A stretch of 64,000 bases of DNA from Fonsecaea monophora (Eukaryota > Ascomycota > Eurotiomycetes > Chaetothyriales > Herpotrichiellaceae), in NCBI RefSeq assembly GCF_001642475.1, contig NW_019174020.1, forward strand, positions 62,001 to 126,000, read 5' to 3'. Below are positions 51,975 to 63,200 of the stretch, piece after piece. The notes beneath the pieces were generated by a model that was not told where the DNA came from, did not search any database, and saw nothing but the letters and a program-made list of their open reading frames with translations. Position numbers and translations under genes: made by a program. The stretch's first letter is position 1, and each line of letters begins with the position of its first letter.

Positions 51975-52335
51975 TGCTGTAGAAGGAGGAAAGGAGAGAC
52001 AGACGGGAGAATAGAGACACGGCAGGCGAATGGAGAGGAGATCGAAGCATAGAGAGAAAGCAGGAGAATGGAGACAGGACAGGGCAATGGAGACAGGACA
52101 GGGAATGAAGAGAGCAGAGAGAGGAGGATAGAAAAGAGAAGATAGGCGAATGAGTCAAGACAGGAATGGAGACAGGGCAGGAGAAGGGAGAGCAACCAGG
52201 GGAACGGATACAAGACAGGGGAATGGAGGCAAAACACGAGAACGGAGAGAAAGCAGGCGAATGGAGAGGGTAGAGTAGAGGAGGATAGAATAGAAGAGTG
52301 TAGTCGAGGGGAAAAGACGAGAAAAGACAGGAGAA
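51975..52335 (+). repeat. GGAGAATGGAGACAAGGCAG repeat, locus 3 of 3
   Basis: About fifteen degenerate units, ending GTGTAGTCGAGGGGAAAAGA, so it shares both the unit and the downstream flank with the 50940 array. Minus frames of about 138 codons are composition artefacts. Confidence 0.85.
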
Positions 52336-53189
52336 TGGCATGCAATAGCCGGCCCTGGGCCATGGTGGCGTCCATGTCGTACTATTGCTCTATGAGCCAG
52401 CAATTGGATATCTTCCGGGTCGCTGGGGTTTCTGTGAAGTCGCTTGACCACGTCCAGGGCTTACAGGGCGACGGTTTTTCGAGAGGAGCCAACGGGCGCT
52501 GGGGTTGTAGGGGACAAGATTGCTGCTGGCCAGCAAGATGTAAGTGGAAGAGGACCTGGAAAGCGAGCGGGAATCGCCAGGCGAATTGGGCAGCAGGATC
52601 AGAAAAGACGAAAGCGAGAGCGGAGTGCGATAGCGAGAATGCGAAAGCGAGAATGCGATAGTGAGAGTGCGATAGAGATCGTGAGCGAGCGAATGAGTAA
52701 GCGACTGAGTAACGAAGCCGTGCATTCGTGCGGTGGAGGCGCAGAGCCGTTAACGATTGGGAATAGTAACTGCGAAAAGACGACCGAGTCCAGATAAATT
52801 GATTAGATTAGGCGGGGATTGATGGAGTGCGGCTGCGGAATGATCCGACTTCAATTGTCTGACTCTCTGGCTCTCTGGCTATGAGACCGAGTGTATAGTC
52901 AATCAATCAATCAATCATCAATTCATCCCATGAACAATACTCTGTAGGCCAGTGTCTCCTCGTTGTAGAATGACATGGCGGTCTACGGGGCCTCATCCAT
53001 GTTTGTGTGTGTTTGGACACATTGTATTGTTGATTGTCGGGAATCTTGCCTTGTTGATGACGCGTTCAGCCCTCCTCCTTCGCGTCTCGACCACCATAAA
53101 AACCTCACCATCCCTCTTGTTTTTGTTTTTCTTCTTTCTCTTCATCCATCTTTTGTCATTTATTCTGCCATTTATTCTGCCATTTATCA
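52336..53189. other. no gene recognised
   Basis: This holds GCGAGAATGCGAAAGCGAGA repeats at 52610-52705 and a (CAAT)n microsatellite at 52898-52920. Plus frames are short. Confidence 0.45.
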
Positions 53190-53560
53190 GTTTTTTTTCA
53201 GTCATCTTCTTCAGCCATCTATTGTCAGCTCTTCAGCCATCTTCTTCAATCATCTTCAGTCAGCTCTTCAGCAATCTTCTTCTGCCATCGTCTTCAGTCA
53301 GCTCTTCAGCCATCTTCTTCAATCATCTTCAGTCAGCTCTTCAGCAATCTTCTGCCATCGTCTTCAGTCAGCTCTTCAGCCATCTTCTTCTGTCATCTTC
53401 AGTTAGCTCTTCAGCCATCTTCTTCAGTCATCTTCAGTCAGCTCTTCAGCCATCTATCAGTTTTTTCAATCAGCCATCTTCTTCAGTCAGCTCTTCAGCA
53501 ATCTTCAGTCAGCTCTTCAGCAATATTCAGCCATCATCTTCAACCATCGTCTTCAGCCAT
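53190..53560 (+). repeat. degenerate repeat (CAGTCAGCTCTTCAGCCATC)
   Basis: About twelve units of 20-40 bp built from TCTTCAGCCATCTTCTTCAG and relatives. The 246-codon plus frame (52952-53692) across it is Ser/Phe low-complexity and not credible as a gene. Confidence 0.9.
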
Positions 53561-54130
53561 TGTGTTCACTTCAGTCCTTCATTTATCTTTCACTATGTTC
53601 TATTGGTAAGTCTCTCTCTCCCCCTGTTCTGCTGTGCATCAAATCTAATCTGCGTTAGCCATCTACCGTCATCTTCGCCATCTCGGCCATAAAAACAAAT
53701 TTCAACTTGGAAAACAACAACGACGTCAATTGGACTCTGTCTCAAAGACATTCAACTTGGAAAACCATCAACTTCAATTGGAATCATCTTGGATATCAAT
53801 TAACCAAAGGAGGCAAGGCAGGACCTTTGCCAGGATTATTGCTACGGGTTGGACACGATCCTCACATTGACTAGCATAGATAAAATGCCCTTGGACAGGG
53901 ACCAACCGCATAGATAGATAGTCAATTCAAACGAGTGTCCATCAATCAATTCCTTCTCTGCTCGTTCATGCTCATTGTAATGTCCACTCCCCCCAACAAT
54001 TCCCCGTGGTCCGTTACGCACATTCCGACTCTCGACAATATCATTCTTCCTGATGGTTTCTTCGCCACCACACCCCCGCCCCCTGCCCCCGTGTCCTTCT
54101 TCTCTTGTTGTACCTTCCTGTCCAAATAAC
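53561..54130. other. no gene supported; possible 5' exon with GTAAGT donor
   Basis: ATGTTCTATTG followed by GTAAGT at 53607 and a GCGTTAG acceptor near 53659 would make a small intron. The joined frame meets a stop within 12 codons, so I do not call a gene. Two other phases are open to about 53870 and contain a diverged duplicate of TTCAACTTGGAAAAC (53700, 53751). Confidence 0.3.
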
Positions 54131-54681
54131 CTAACGGAACCTTGCCCGGTTGGTCGCCTCGATCCCGTCCACCTGAGGGCCGTCCACCTGAGGGCCGTCC
54201 ACCTGAGGGCCGTCCACTTGCGGGCTGTAGTTCAGGCACCTGGGGCAGAGGTTGTGGCCGCACAAGGTGCACTCCCAGACGGCGGCGTGGACGCCGTCGC
54301 AGTTCCGGCAGATCCAGATCGGGCCGCGGCCGTCGCGGGCGCTGATCTTGCTGTATTCGTGGAGGGGACAGGTCGTGTACGTGAACCGATAGCTCATGGT
54401 CTGGAATCATTACAACACTGACTCAGTATTGACTAGGCAGGCTGCCGGGAGGGGGGAAATCATCAAGCACTTACATTGGAGCCACCTGTATTGGAGCCAT
54501 CTGTATTGGAGCCATCTGTATTGGAGCCGTCCGAATTGGAGCCATCTGTATTGGAGCCGCCAGCGTTGGAACCGCCAGTATTGGAACCGCCAGCATTAAA
54601 GCCGCCAGCATTAAAGCCGCCAGCATTGGAGCCGCCAGTATTGGAACCGCCAGCATTGGAGCCGTTGCTTCCGACAGACAT
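54131..54681 (-). CDS. small Gly/Asn/Ser-repeat protein with Cys/His zinc-binding C-terminus
   Basis: I model two exons. Exon 1 runs 54681-54475 (ATG in ACCATGTCT context), the intron 54474-54401 (74 bp, GTAAGT...CCAG), and exon 2 54400-54131, giving 158 residues. Joining keeps the frame: exon 1 ends ...DGSNTGGSN and exon 2 begins T-MSYRFTYTTCPLH. Residues 4-70 are about 12 copies of a five-residue GGSN(T/A) or DGSNT unit. Residues 71-135 hold CPLH, ICRNC, CTLC and CPRC pairs, a spacing like ZZ/B-box-type zinc fingers, followed by four PQVDG repeats and a basic end. It could be a zinc-finger adaptor with a disordered N-terminus; the exact family is unknown. Both repeats use exact 15-bp units. 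It is the first intact-looking gene right of the relic zone. Confidence 0.6.
54165..54224 (-). repeat. 15-bp coding repeat x 4 (PQVDG)
   Basis: The unit CCGTCCACCTGAGGG is repeated three times exactly and once with two changes, inside exon 2 of the zinc-finger gene. Confidence 0.95.
54475..54669 (-). repeat. 15-bp coding repeat, about 12 copies (GGSNT)
   Basis: The unit CCAGCATTGGAGCCG (with variants CTGTATTGGAGCCAT and CCAGCATTAAAGCCG) fills exon 1 and runs up to the splice donor. Variant units are clustered: the splice-proximal ones encode Asp, the start-proximal ones Gly. Confidence 0.95.
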
Positions 54682-55616
54682 GGTGATGAGCTTCCTTTCC
54701 TTTCTCTGTAAAGAGCTGCAAAGACGGGGGTCTCTATTGACCGATCAGGTGAGTGGTGAGCGTGTCGATGTCGATGTCGATGTTGCTATTCCGCAGGCGA
54801 CCGCGATAGCCAATGCCAAAGCCAAAGGTGGTCTCTTTTTACTGCCCGTGTCGTCACTTTGGGAGAGAGAATGAAGAACGAGAAAAGCCAATCTCCGAAG
54901 GGACGTTTCAATAAAAGGCAGACCCGGAGAAAGAAAGAAGATCAATGAGGACTCTTGCCAGGGATCATTGAATGCATTGCCAGGCAGCCATCCAACACAG
55001 TCAGTCCACATTCCGGCCGGTGCGGTGTGTGATTGCTGCCTGATGTTTGTGTAACCGGCCGGGGTTGACAGGTAATTTGTTGGGCAGAAGCCACCATTTC
55101 TCGTATTCTGACGGGCGGCTGACTGGCTTGCTGGCTTGCTGGTTGTGTTGAGAATCAGCCACTTACAGCAACGCCAACGACGCCAAAAACAGGTTTTCTC
55201 CCTTGATTGTCTGTGTAACCCACCCTTTCAACGCAACGACGGAGGCAAGGGCTGGGTGGGTGGGTGGGTGTGAGAGCAGTCAAAACGCCTCTCGTATTCC
55301 GAAATTGCATACACCCCTGGGTGCTTGGGTACTCTGGCGAAGCTGAGGCTGAGGCTTGAGGCTGGAGTCTGAGGCTTGGGATTTGAGGCTGGAGTCTGAG
55401 GCTTGAGGCTGAAGCCTGCCTGCCTGCCTGCGGCTAGGCTAGGTCAATGCAGAAGCAGAGATAGAAGCAGAGACAGAAGCAGAGGTAGAGGAAGAATCAG
55501 AGATAGAGGCATACGGTCCTTTTCATTCCCTTCTGCCCTTGTGGTATACATCTGCTATACAACCGACCGCTCCGACCGCCGATCAGTGCCGACGTCGTCC
55601 GTCTGATGGTGGTGGT
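54682..55616. other. intergenic; microsatellites at 55320-55510
   Basis: A GTGTCGATGTCGATGTCGATGTT run lies at 54758-54784. GAGGCTTGAGGCTGGAGTCT units occur at 55340-55415, then GCCTGCCTGCCTGC, then GAAGCAGAGATAGAAGCAGA units at 55450-55510. This region separates two minus-strand genes, so 54682 onward should contain the promoter of the zinc-finger gene. Confidence 0.6.
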
Positions 55617-57137
55617 TCAGCCGTTCAGAATTTGGCTCAGATCCATGGCATTCTTCCTGACCAACTCTTCTGAAACAGGACCGTCGTGGTCCTCGGGGTC
55701 GGGCGTCGAGGGTGGGCCGCCATACATGTCTTCGTCCTCAGGCTCCTCGCCCTCAGGCTTTTCGTATCCAAGCTCCTCGTCTCCAAGCTGCTCGTCCATG
55801 AAGCCCAGCCAGAGCTTCGAGACCTCCGCGTATGCACGGTCCTCGTCGTCGGTCGGGCTTCCCGGCAGAGATGGGGCGAGGTATTCTCCGACATCACCAG
55901 TGAGGAGACCATGGAGGGTCCCGAGCATGCGATCCCGCCGCTGACGTTCCCTCTTCTCCGCCAAATAGAGATCTTCAAGCTCTGTGATCTTTTTATGAGA
56001 ATCGGCGAGTCTCTGATTCAATGTTAAAGTCCCATTGCCCGGGTGCAGCCGACGCTTCTTCAGCCGTGAAAACCGCTCCACGGCTTCACTGTACTTCTGC
56101 AAGCAGGTGGCCATGAGTGTCTCTGGGATCATATCCTCGGGCCAATGTGCTTTCGTCTCGATGATGTTGTCCCGGGCACTGAACCACTCTTGTATCAACT
56201 CCTTTCCGATACCCTTGAGGTAGAGCCGGCCCCGGGGGCCGAAATAGCTCGGAAGTAGCAGATGGCGCTTGTGCGCACAAATAGGATGTCGCTGAATAAA
56301 AGCATAGAGTTCTTGTTTGGTGACTGTCCGAGCGTAATTTGGATGGTCAGGCGGTAGGGCTCGATAGTCGGGGACTTTAGGGCACTCGGTATCAATTTCT
56401 GTCCAAGCGGTTCTGCCGTCTTTAAGGATGACTCCAATTTTCGGCGGCTGCTGATCCGCCTGCTCGGGTTTCCCCCAGATCTTTGAAATCCCCCAATCTC
56501 TAGCCTCTTCATATGGCTCCCTCGCGGATGCCCCCGCCGCATCCCCATTCCATCTTGGTAGCTTGAAAGAGGTGTCTCCATCTTCAGTTCCCTCCCTCCT
56601 TCTCTTGGCTGCTTGTATGCCCACGCCAGGCTGCGCTTCGTGTTGGCTCATGTTCCACATTTCTCTTTCGGGCCTATACATCCTTGTCTGTTGTTCTTCG
56701 GGGTCGTCTTTCATAGAGAGGATCGACGTCTCGCTTCTTGATGGCCTTCGCAGGCTGTCAGGTATGTGATGGGGTAAGGCTCCCCAAGAGCAGCTGGTTG
56801 CCAGTTGACGGTTTTCGTCCGTCTTTAGTACTCTGGGCAACGACTCCGCTCTCGTCTTGATCGGGTTTTGCGGTTCCATTTCGTCCAGGACTCGGTCTTG
56901 AGGCCGGCCGCAGGGAGAAATCACGAATATTGCCGTCGTTGATAGATTTCTCAGAGGTCCTATCGAGATGAGGCTGAGATGAGGAAGAAGCAAAAAGTAG
57001 GACTTCTGGCCAGGCGTTTCGAGGCAAATCAACCCCAACGCTGAAGCTGAGGTGAGAGAGCTCTCCGAATGACCGAGGAGGATTCTTGCTGTGGCCAGAT
57101 GATGGTAGTGGTGGTGGAAGTGGTAAAATTGTGGCAT
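55617..57137 (-). CDS. hypothetical protein, 506 codons (orphan)
   Basis: A single minus-strand ORF runs from ATG at 57137-57135 to TGA at 55619-55617. The first 85 or so codons (His/Leu/Ser-rich, FYHFHHHYHH) look untranslated or like a leader, so the true start may be MEPQNPIK or a later Met. The body reads as a real protein. It has a Lys/Arg patch (AAKRRREG), a conserved-looking core with WGISKIWGKPEQ, VPDYRALPPDHPNYARTVTK and RLYLKGIGKELIQEWF, a helical coiled-coil-like stretch (RLADSHKKITELEDLYLAEK), then an acidic Pro/Glu-rich tail and VRKNAMDLSQILNG. No signal peptide or membrane segment is evident, so it is probably cytosolic or nuclear. I do not recognise the family. It is neither an alpha-box nor an HMG mating-type protein. 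Confidence 0.65.
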   Translation of the reverse strand: MPQFYHFHHHYHHLATARILLGHSESSLTSASALGLICLETPGQKSYFLLLPHLSLISIGPLRNLSTTAIFVISPCGRPQDRVLDEMEPQNPIKTRAESLPRVLKTDENRQLATSCSWGALPHHIPDSLRRPSRSETSILSMKDDPEEQQTRMYRPEREMWNMSQHEAQPGVGIQAAKRRREGTEDGDTSFKLPRWNGDAAGASAREPYEEARDWGISKIWGKPEQADQQPPKIGVILKDGRTAWTEIDTECPKVPDYRALPPDHPNYARTVTKQELYAFIQRHPICAHKRHLLLPSYFGPRGRLYLKGIGKELIQEWFSARDNIIETKAHWPEDMIPETLMATCLQKYSEAVERFSRLKKRRLHPGNGTLTLNQRLADSHKKITELEDLYLAEKRERQRRDRMLGTLHGLLTGDVGEYLAPSLPGSPTDDEDRAYAEVSKLWLGFMDEQLGDEELGYEKPEGEEPEDEDMYGGPPSTPDPEDHDGPVSEELVRKNAMDLSQILNG

Positions 57138-60100
57138 ACGGCTGCGCCAGCCTTATATTTCCCGGAGAGTGCGGGTGTAACCATCTTGGCACGAGGCGTC
57201 TGGTTGGCGGTTTTGGCCAGAAATAGGACTCTGGCACTCTGGGACCCTAGGACTCTGGGACAGAGTTATTGACCAATCATCTTGTGACAAGTGCGGCGAA
57301 CATCAAGGATACCCCCGTATTAGGTGTCGATGTCGACCACGGTGGTGAATATGAGGGTTGTGCATAGCGAGAATGTCTCAAGCTGGATGGGAACTCTCAG
57401 GAACTGACGGGGGTCTTGTATTCACGACTTGAGCGGCGTTGCGGAGCGTTGCGGAGCGTCGTGGAGCGTCTCCATCGTGTAGTTGATGGGTAAAATGGGG
57501 TCAATGCCGGTATTGGTTGGTGACTTTACGGGAATTATGAGAGAGCATGGACCATTAGGTTGACCGCGAGTGTATGAGCCCATCGGGTAGTGGTTGATGC
57601 ACGAGGGGGAGTTGGACAGGAAAGGGCAGTGGCCGGGGCGACAGAAGATGGGTTAACACGCCGCAACCAGCTATTCAGCATCCGGGTATGCCGTTGACCG
57701 ATTTAATGATTAATTTGATTGAAAAAGGTATCTGATCAGTCCATCTACTTGACTGGATTGAGAGAATCCCAGTGGCAAAGCAATAGTCGCTGTTCTGCTG
57801 GTTTTGGTGGTTCTGCAGGCCATCTTCTGTCCCGCCGTTTTGCCACTCACCGCCGTTTTGCCACCCGGCCCAAATTTTCCACCGCGGGGACACGTTTCGC
57901 TACCAAACGCCATTCCACAGCGAATTTCTATGTAATTATAGTCAAAAGTAGCCCTTATTGATACACAGATTCACCCTGCAGGCATTATAACTAAATTACG
58001 TGTTATTTGAGTGTTTGGTGGCGCGAAATCCGTTGATTATCGCCACCCACGCAGGCCGCCCGAGCATTCTCGCGGCGACAGCGATGTGGGTGACGCTCTT
58101 TTTTATGCCCATTGACACCCTTTTACTGCCCAAAGGGTGCCTAACACGCCTAACAACCCAGGCACACGTCCAGGGACCACCAGGCCAGTGGGCGCCAATT
58201 GCGGCGTTCAATTCGCAAGTGGCAAATCGCGAGTGGCAGGGAGAATCCTGAGCGGATCTAGGTCTACGCTGACAGCATTCATGCCGTGGTTAGTCCAGAC
58301 GTTGATTGCCCGTGGAATAGGTAGCGGTTTGGTCTATTCATTGCCGAACACTGGCGAGGCAATCCTGGTCGTCTACGATCGCAGCATGTCCTCCGTAGAT
58401 AAGTGCGGTCTTTTAGCGTGATTGACTTTCAGGTGGGGCCTTTTGAGTTTCCTGCGCGATGCACCCATAACCGCCCATGCCACCGGTAATAATGGGGAGC
58501 AACGTTAGGATTGATGAATAGGTTATCTATGAATGCTAGTTATTTTGTGTGAGGATAACGGCAGTCTCCTTCGGAGTGCAGCCGGCACTTGGGGGGTCTG
58601 CGGAGGCATGATTCTACAGGGGTCACTTGGGCATCGCGGCAGGGGAGACGGAGGATCATTCCATTGCGTTGTGTACGCATCATCTTGACCTTGACCTTCA
58701 GTTCTTGCAAGGAGGAGACAATCAGACATGGTGATACGCCCTTTTATCCTCCTGTTTACTTTGTCCCCTGTGATGGACTACCTGCCTGGTGGTGCGGGTC
58801 AGTCTACTGATCGATAGTTCTCCCTTTGTAAGATCAAGTCCTGATACAGCTCATTCACAACACCATCACACTACACACTAACCAGAAATGAGCTGTAAGT
58901 GATCAAGGAGTAGGTCCTAGCCATCAAACTATCATGTATTACATGTTGGAAATCAATCCCTCAGCCAAAGGGACGTGGGTGCGGTATGAGAGACACCCAA
59001 TCAGGGATTGATTGCTGGCCGAGGACGAAGTGAGAGAGAGAATCCTCGTGGGAATCAGGATTGGACAGTTGAACTGAGGGAGTACGGGCTAGGATCAAAG
59101 AGAGTCGAGTCTGCTTGATCTGATCTTTGGAGAAAGAATGTCAAAGACCCGGAGGATCGAGGACTAGATGGGTAGATGAATCTCGGCTGATATTCAGAAT
59201 CAACTTGGAACTTGTCACTATCTCAAGTCAGCGTCCCCATTTTCCCTCTTCTCTATTATACTGCCTGCTCTCCCTCTTCTCTCTCACACTCCGCTCTCCT
59301 ACCCGCATCTAAACAAGGGTACATGCCATCTCGCATTGCAGCCTCGTCCCACAAATCTGTCTGCACGAAAATACCAACGCTGCACCACATCTCACCTCTC
59401 CAGCGATCAATCTCCTACCGACTAACGCAGTCCTCGGTACTTTCAAGTCATGGATCCTGTGTTTATCCTACACGTTGTCGTGTTCTCGCCTTGGACCGCA
59501 GATACGGCGACTATTCAGATCAGACCAGTCAACCAACCACCAAATCGACAAGCACGCAAACAACACATCCTCTGATGTATTTGAGGGGCGGGAATTATCG
59601 CTGCAGTACTGCAGACTGCATTGCAGAGGATTGCAGTGGGTGTTGGCGGGTGTGGGTGGGTGGTCATGTCGAGGTGCAGTGCTTTCGGGCGCTTCCGGGC
59701 ATCATTCTGGGCGCTTGGGGGCACCACCACGCCCAAAAGTCATCGGTTCCATCATCGGGCCAATCAAATGGTGGGATTTGCGGAGTTTGACGTGACTGCC
59801 AAGAAGAGACGCGCGCTAACGAAACCACTTCACGTTTTCACGTGTCCTCGGAAAACTTGCCGCCAAGTCTCAGCACTTTCGCGTTTCTCACGTGCAGCTC
59901 ATCAAATGGCCAAGACTCGCTAAACCAAAGCCAGTCTAGCCGCGCTGCGGCAGCCGCGTGTCCCCGAAATATCAAACTGCGCAAAAAACAAACGTCCTCC
60001 GCACCTTCCATCTCACCACACTCCCCCCTGCCTGCGCTCGACCCTCGAATGCCTCAACGACGCTGTTGAGCTCCTCCGCAGTTGCTCCCCCACCGGTTCC

Positions 60101-60243
60101 TCCCCTTCCGCGAGCCCCAGCCGGTCAATCTGGCGTACTTCGTCCCCCCGAACCAGGACCCGCGGCCCAGGAGGCGTTCGGGTGCCGGCGCATTTTACGA
60201 CGGCTTTGGCAGGACTCAGGTGGTCGACGACCATTCAAACACA
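57138..60243. other. 3.1-kb gap between divergent genes; no gene supported
   Basis: This should hold the promoters of the 506-codon gene (minus) and SLA2 (plus). A GTTGCGGAGC duplicate lies at 57433-57452 and CGCCGTTTTGCCAC is doubled at 57832-57866. A run like a fungal 5' leader (CACTACACACTAACCAGAA) ends in ATGAGCT with GTAAGT at 58888-58900, but no exon follows that I can defend. The 192-codon plus frame 59212-59790 starts at a non-conserved place and has no domain. The pyrimidine-rich stretch 59990-60110 is probably SLA2 leader sequence. Confidence 0.5.
58951..59013. repeat. perfect 11-bp inverted repeat, 41-nt spacer
   Basis: AATCAATCCCT (58951-58961) and AGGGATTGATT (59003-59013) are exact reverse complements. 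It lies in the gap upstream of SLA2. It could be a binding-site pair or chance. Confidence 0.6.
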
Positions 60244-63200
60244 ATGGCATACCCCGCGCTGGCGACGGGCACGGGTCGGAACATAGATATGGCCAAAACA
60301 GAGTCGGATCTTGCTGTTAATATCCGCAAGGCCACCAGCATCGAAGAGACTGCGCCTAAGAGAAAGCATGTTCGCTCCTGCATAGTGTACACTTGGGATC
60401 ATCGCTCTTCCCAGTCCTTCTGGGCTGGATTGAAAGTCCTGTATGTCTTCTCTCTCCTCTGTCTTCCCCCCGCCCGTCTCTCTCTCTCTTCCCAATTGCT
60501 CTCTGTCCCGCCGGCGCTCGGGCCCCCACCTCCATCATGGCAGTCTTTTCCATGCCTGTGGACGTTATGAAACGCCTCTTCGATGCCTGTATCTTCGCTT
60601 CCAACGTTATGGCTCTGTACTTTTCTCTCTCATCCCTCCCCCCTCCCCCGCTCAGGTGCTAACGAGAGAACAGGCCGATCATGGCAGACGAAGTCCAGAC
60701 CTTCAAAGCCTGCATCACCATCCACAAGGTCCTTCAAGAGGGCCACCCTGTCACGATCAAAGAGGCGCAGCAACACATCAATTGGATCGAGAGTATCGCT
60801 CGAGGCGGTACAGGAGACGGAATGCGAGCATACCAACCCCTCATCCGCGAATACGTCCACTACATCCTGGCCAAATTGGCCTTCCACCGCCTCCATCCCG
60901 ACTTCAACGGGCTGTTCGAGTATGAAGATTACATCAGTCTCCGGTCAATCATGGACCCCAATGAAGGTTACGAGACCATCACCGATCTCATGAACTTACA
61001 AGATCGGCTCGATACAATGACAAAGGTCATCTTCTCTCACTTTCTGCCGGGAAGTAACAACGAGTGCAAAATTGCAGCCGTGGTGGCCAGTGTCCAGGAA
61101 ACCTACGGTATCTACAAGTTCTGCACCAGCATGATCCGTGCTATGTACTCGTCTACTGGTGACGAGGAGGCGTTGGAACCACTCCGTGCCCGCTTCAACG
61201 CTCAACACTATCGCCTCGTCAAGTTCTACTACGAGTGTTCCAACCTGCGGTACCTGACTTCCTTGATCACGGTCCCCAAACTGCCGCAGGACCCCCCCAA
61301 TCTCTTTATCGCCGACGAAGACAAACCGGCTCTCCCGAAACGCCCTGCAAAAGAAATCGAGAAACCTCCGACCCCCGTGGCCAAGAATGACGGCAGCCCG
61401 GACAACGGACAAAAGGACATTGAGGACTTCTGGACCCGCGAGGCCCAGCGTCAACAAGAAGAGTATGAGTCGGAACAACGCCGCCTGCAGCAGCAGCGGG
61501 AAGAGCAGCAGCGTCAGCAGTTGCTGGCCCAGCAAGAGGCGCAGCGGCAATTCGAGGAACAGCAACGCGTGCAGGCCGAGCAGCAACGTCTGGCTCAAGA
61601 ACAACTACTCCGTGATCAGTATGCCGCACAGACTCAAGGTCGCCTGGCCGAGTTGGAGCGGGAGAACCTCAATGCCCGGGCCCAGTATGAGCAAGATCAG
61701 TTGATGCTGCAGCAATATGATCAACGCATGAAGGCCTTGGAGGAACAACTTCAGCAGCTCAACGCCAACTACCAGATGCAATCCCAGTCCAAGGATGACC
61801 AGATGGCCGCATTGCAGGAACAGATCAACAAGTGGCGATCCAAGTACGAGGCCCTGGCCAAACTGTATGCGGTGCTCCGGGCCGAGCACATCGACCTGCT
61901 CAAAACCAACCAGTCCTTGAAGCTCAAAGCCGCATCGGCCCAGGAAGCCATTGAACGCCGAGAACGCCTCGAACGCGAGGTCAAGACCAAGAACCTGGAG
62001 CTGGCCGACATGATCCGTGAACGCGACCGTGCCCTGCACGAAAAGGACCGCGCCCAGGGCTCCAACCGCGAAGAGGTCGAGAAGCTCAAACGCGAACTGC
62101 GACTGGCCCTCGAGCGAGCAGAGGATGCCGAGAAAACCAAAGCCTCCGAGCTGTCCGCGCTGCTGTCCAAGTACAATCGCGAAGTGGCCGACCTGGAGGC
62201 CGCCGTTCGCAACAAGTCCCGCCAGATCGAAGAAGTCCGTCTCTCGCATGGCGATAGGAACGCCGACCATGAGGCCGCCCTCAAAGAAAAAGATGAAGAG
62301 ATTGAAATCTACAAAGCCGGCATGGAGTCCGCCTTGGAAGAGCTCGAAGTCCTCAAACTGGGCCACGGCGAGTCGGACGGTGCCCTGGACAGCGCCATTG
62401 ACCAAGTCCTCACGACCACGGTGGACAAGATCAACGATATTATCGATTCGGTCCTCCAGAGCGGTGTCCAGCGAGTCGACGACGCCATGTACGAACTCGA
62501 CTCCCCCATGCAGGCCGGCAACCAAAACGCCACGGCGCCATACGTCCTCTCCCAGATTGAAAAGGCCGCAGCCAGTGCCACCGAGTTCTCGACCGCGTTT
62601 AATAACTTTATCGCGGAGGGACCCAACAGCCCCCATGCGGACATCATCAAGACCGTGTCTATCTTCGCCGCCTCGATTGCCGACGTGCTGTCCAACACCA
62701 AGGGTTTGACACGGTTTGCCACCGAGGACAAGAAGGCCGACCAACTGGTGGACGCCGCACGTCAATCCGCCCTCGCCACGGTCAAGCTCTTCCGCAATCT
62801 CCAATCTTTCCGCCTCGCAGGCATGGAGCCGATGCAAAAGACCGACGTGGTTGTCAATAGCAATCACGACGTCCTCGTGCAACTGCAGAAGCTGTCCAAG
62901 TTGGCCGAGACCTTTGCTCCTAAGGGCAGCAAGCTCTCGACCACGGGTGACTTGGGCGACCTGGTGGACTCGGAGTTGACCAAGGCCGCAGACGCCATTG
63001 ATGCCGCGGCCGAGCGTCTGGCCAAACTGAAGAACAAGCCTCGCGACGGCTATTCCACGTACGAGCTGAAGCTCAACGACTCGATCCTCGCAGCTGCGCT
63101 CGCGGTGACCGGCGCCATTGCCAAACTCATCAAAGCCGCCACGGATTCACAGAACGAGATTGTGCGTGAGGGCAGAGGCTCCTCGTCCCGGACTGCCTTT

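Noticed and set aside
52952..53692. 246-codon plus frame
   Set aside because: Low-complexity Ser/Phe sequence produced by the TCTTCAGCC repeat; no homology or plausible domain.
53561..53880. small two-exon gene with a GTAAGT donor at 53607
   Set aside because: The spliced frame reaches a stop within about 12 codons; other phases lack a start.
58888..58900. short first exon ATGAGCT followed by GTAAGT
   Set aside because: The leader-like sequence is suggestive, but no acceptor plus coding exon follows that I can defend.
60082..60243. upstream extension of SLA2 exon 1
   Set aside because: The frame is open but has no ATG before 60244, and the Pro/Arg-rich text does not resemble Sla2 N-termini.
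57138..60243. MAT1-1-1, MAT1-2-1 or APN2 next to SLA2
   Set aside because: No alpha-box, HMG-box or AP-endonuclease motif is readable in any frame here.
60544..60616. extra middle exon in SLA2
   Set aside because: It would insert 73 nt and break the frame; the family runs straight from KVxP to IxADEVQTF.
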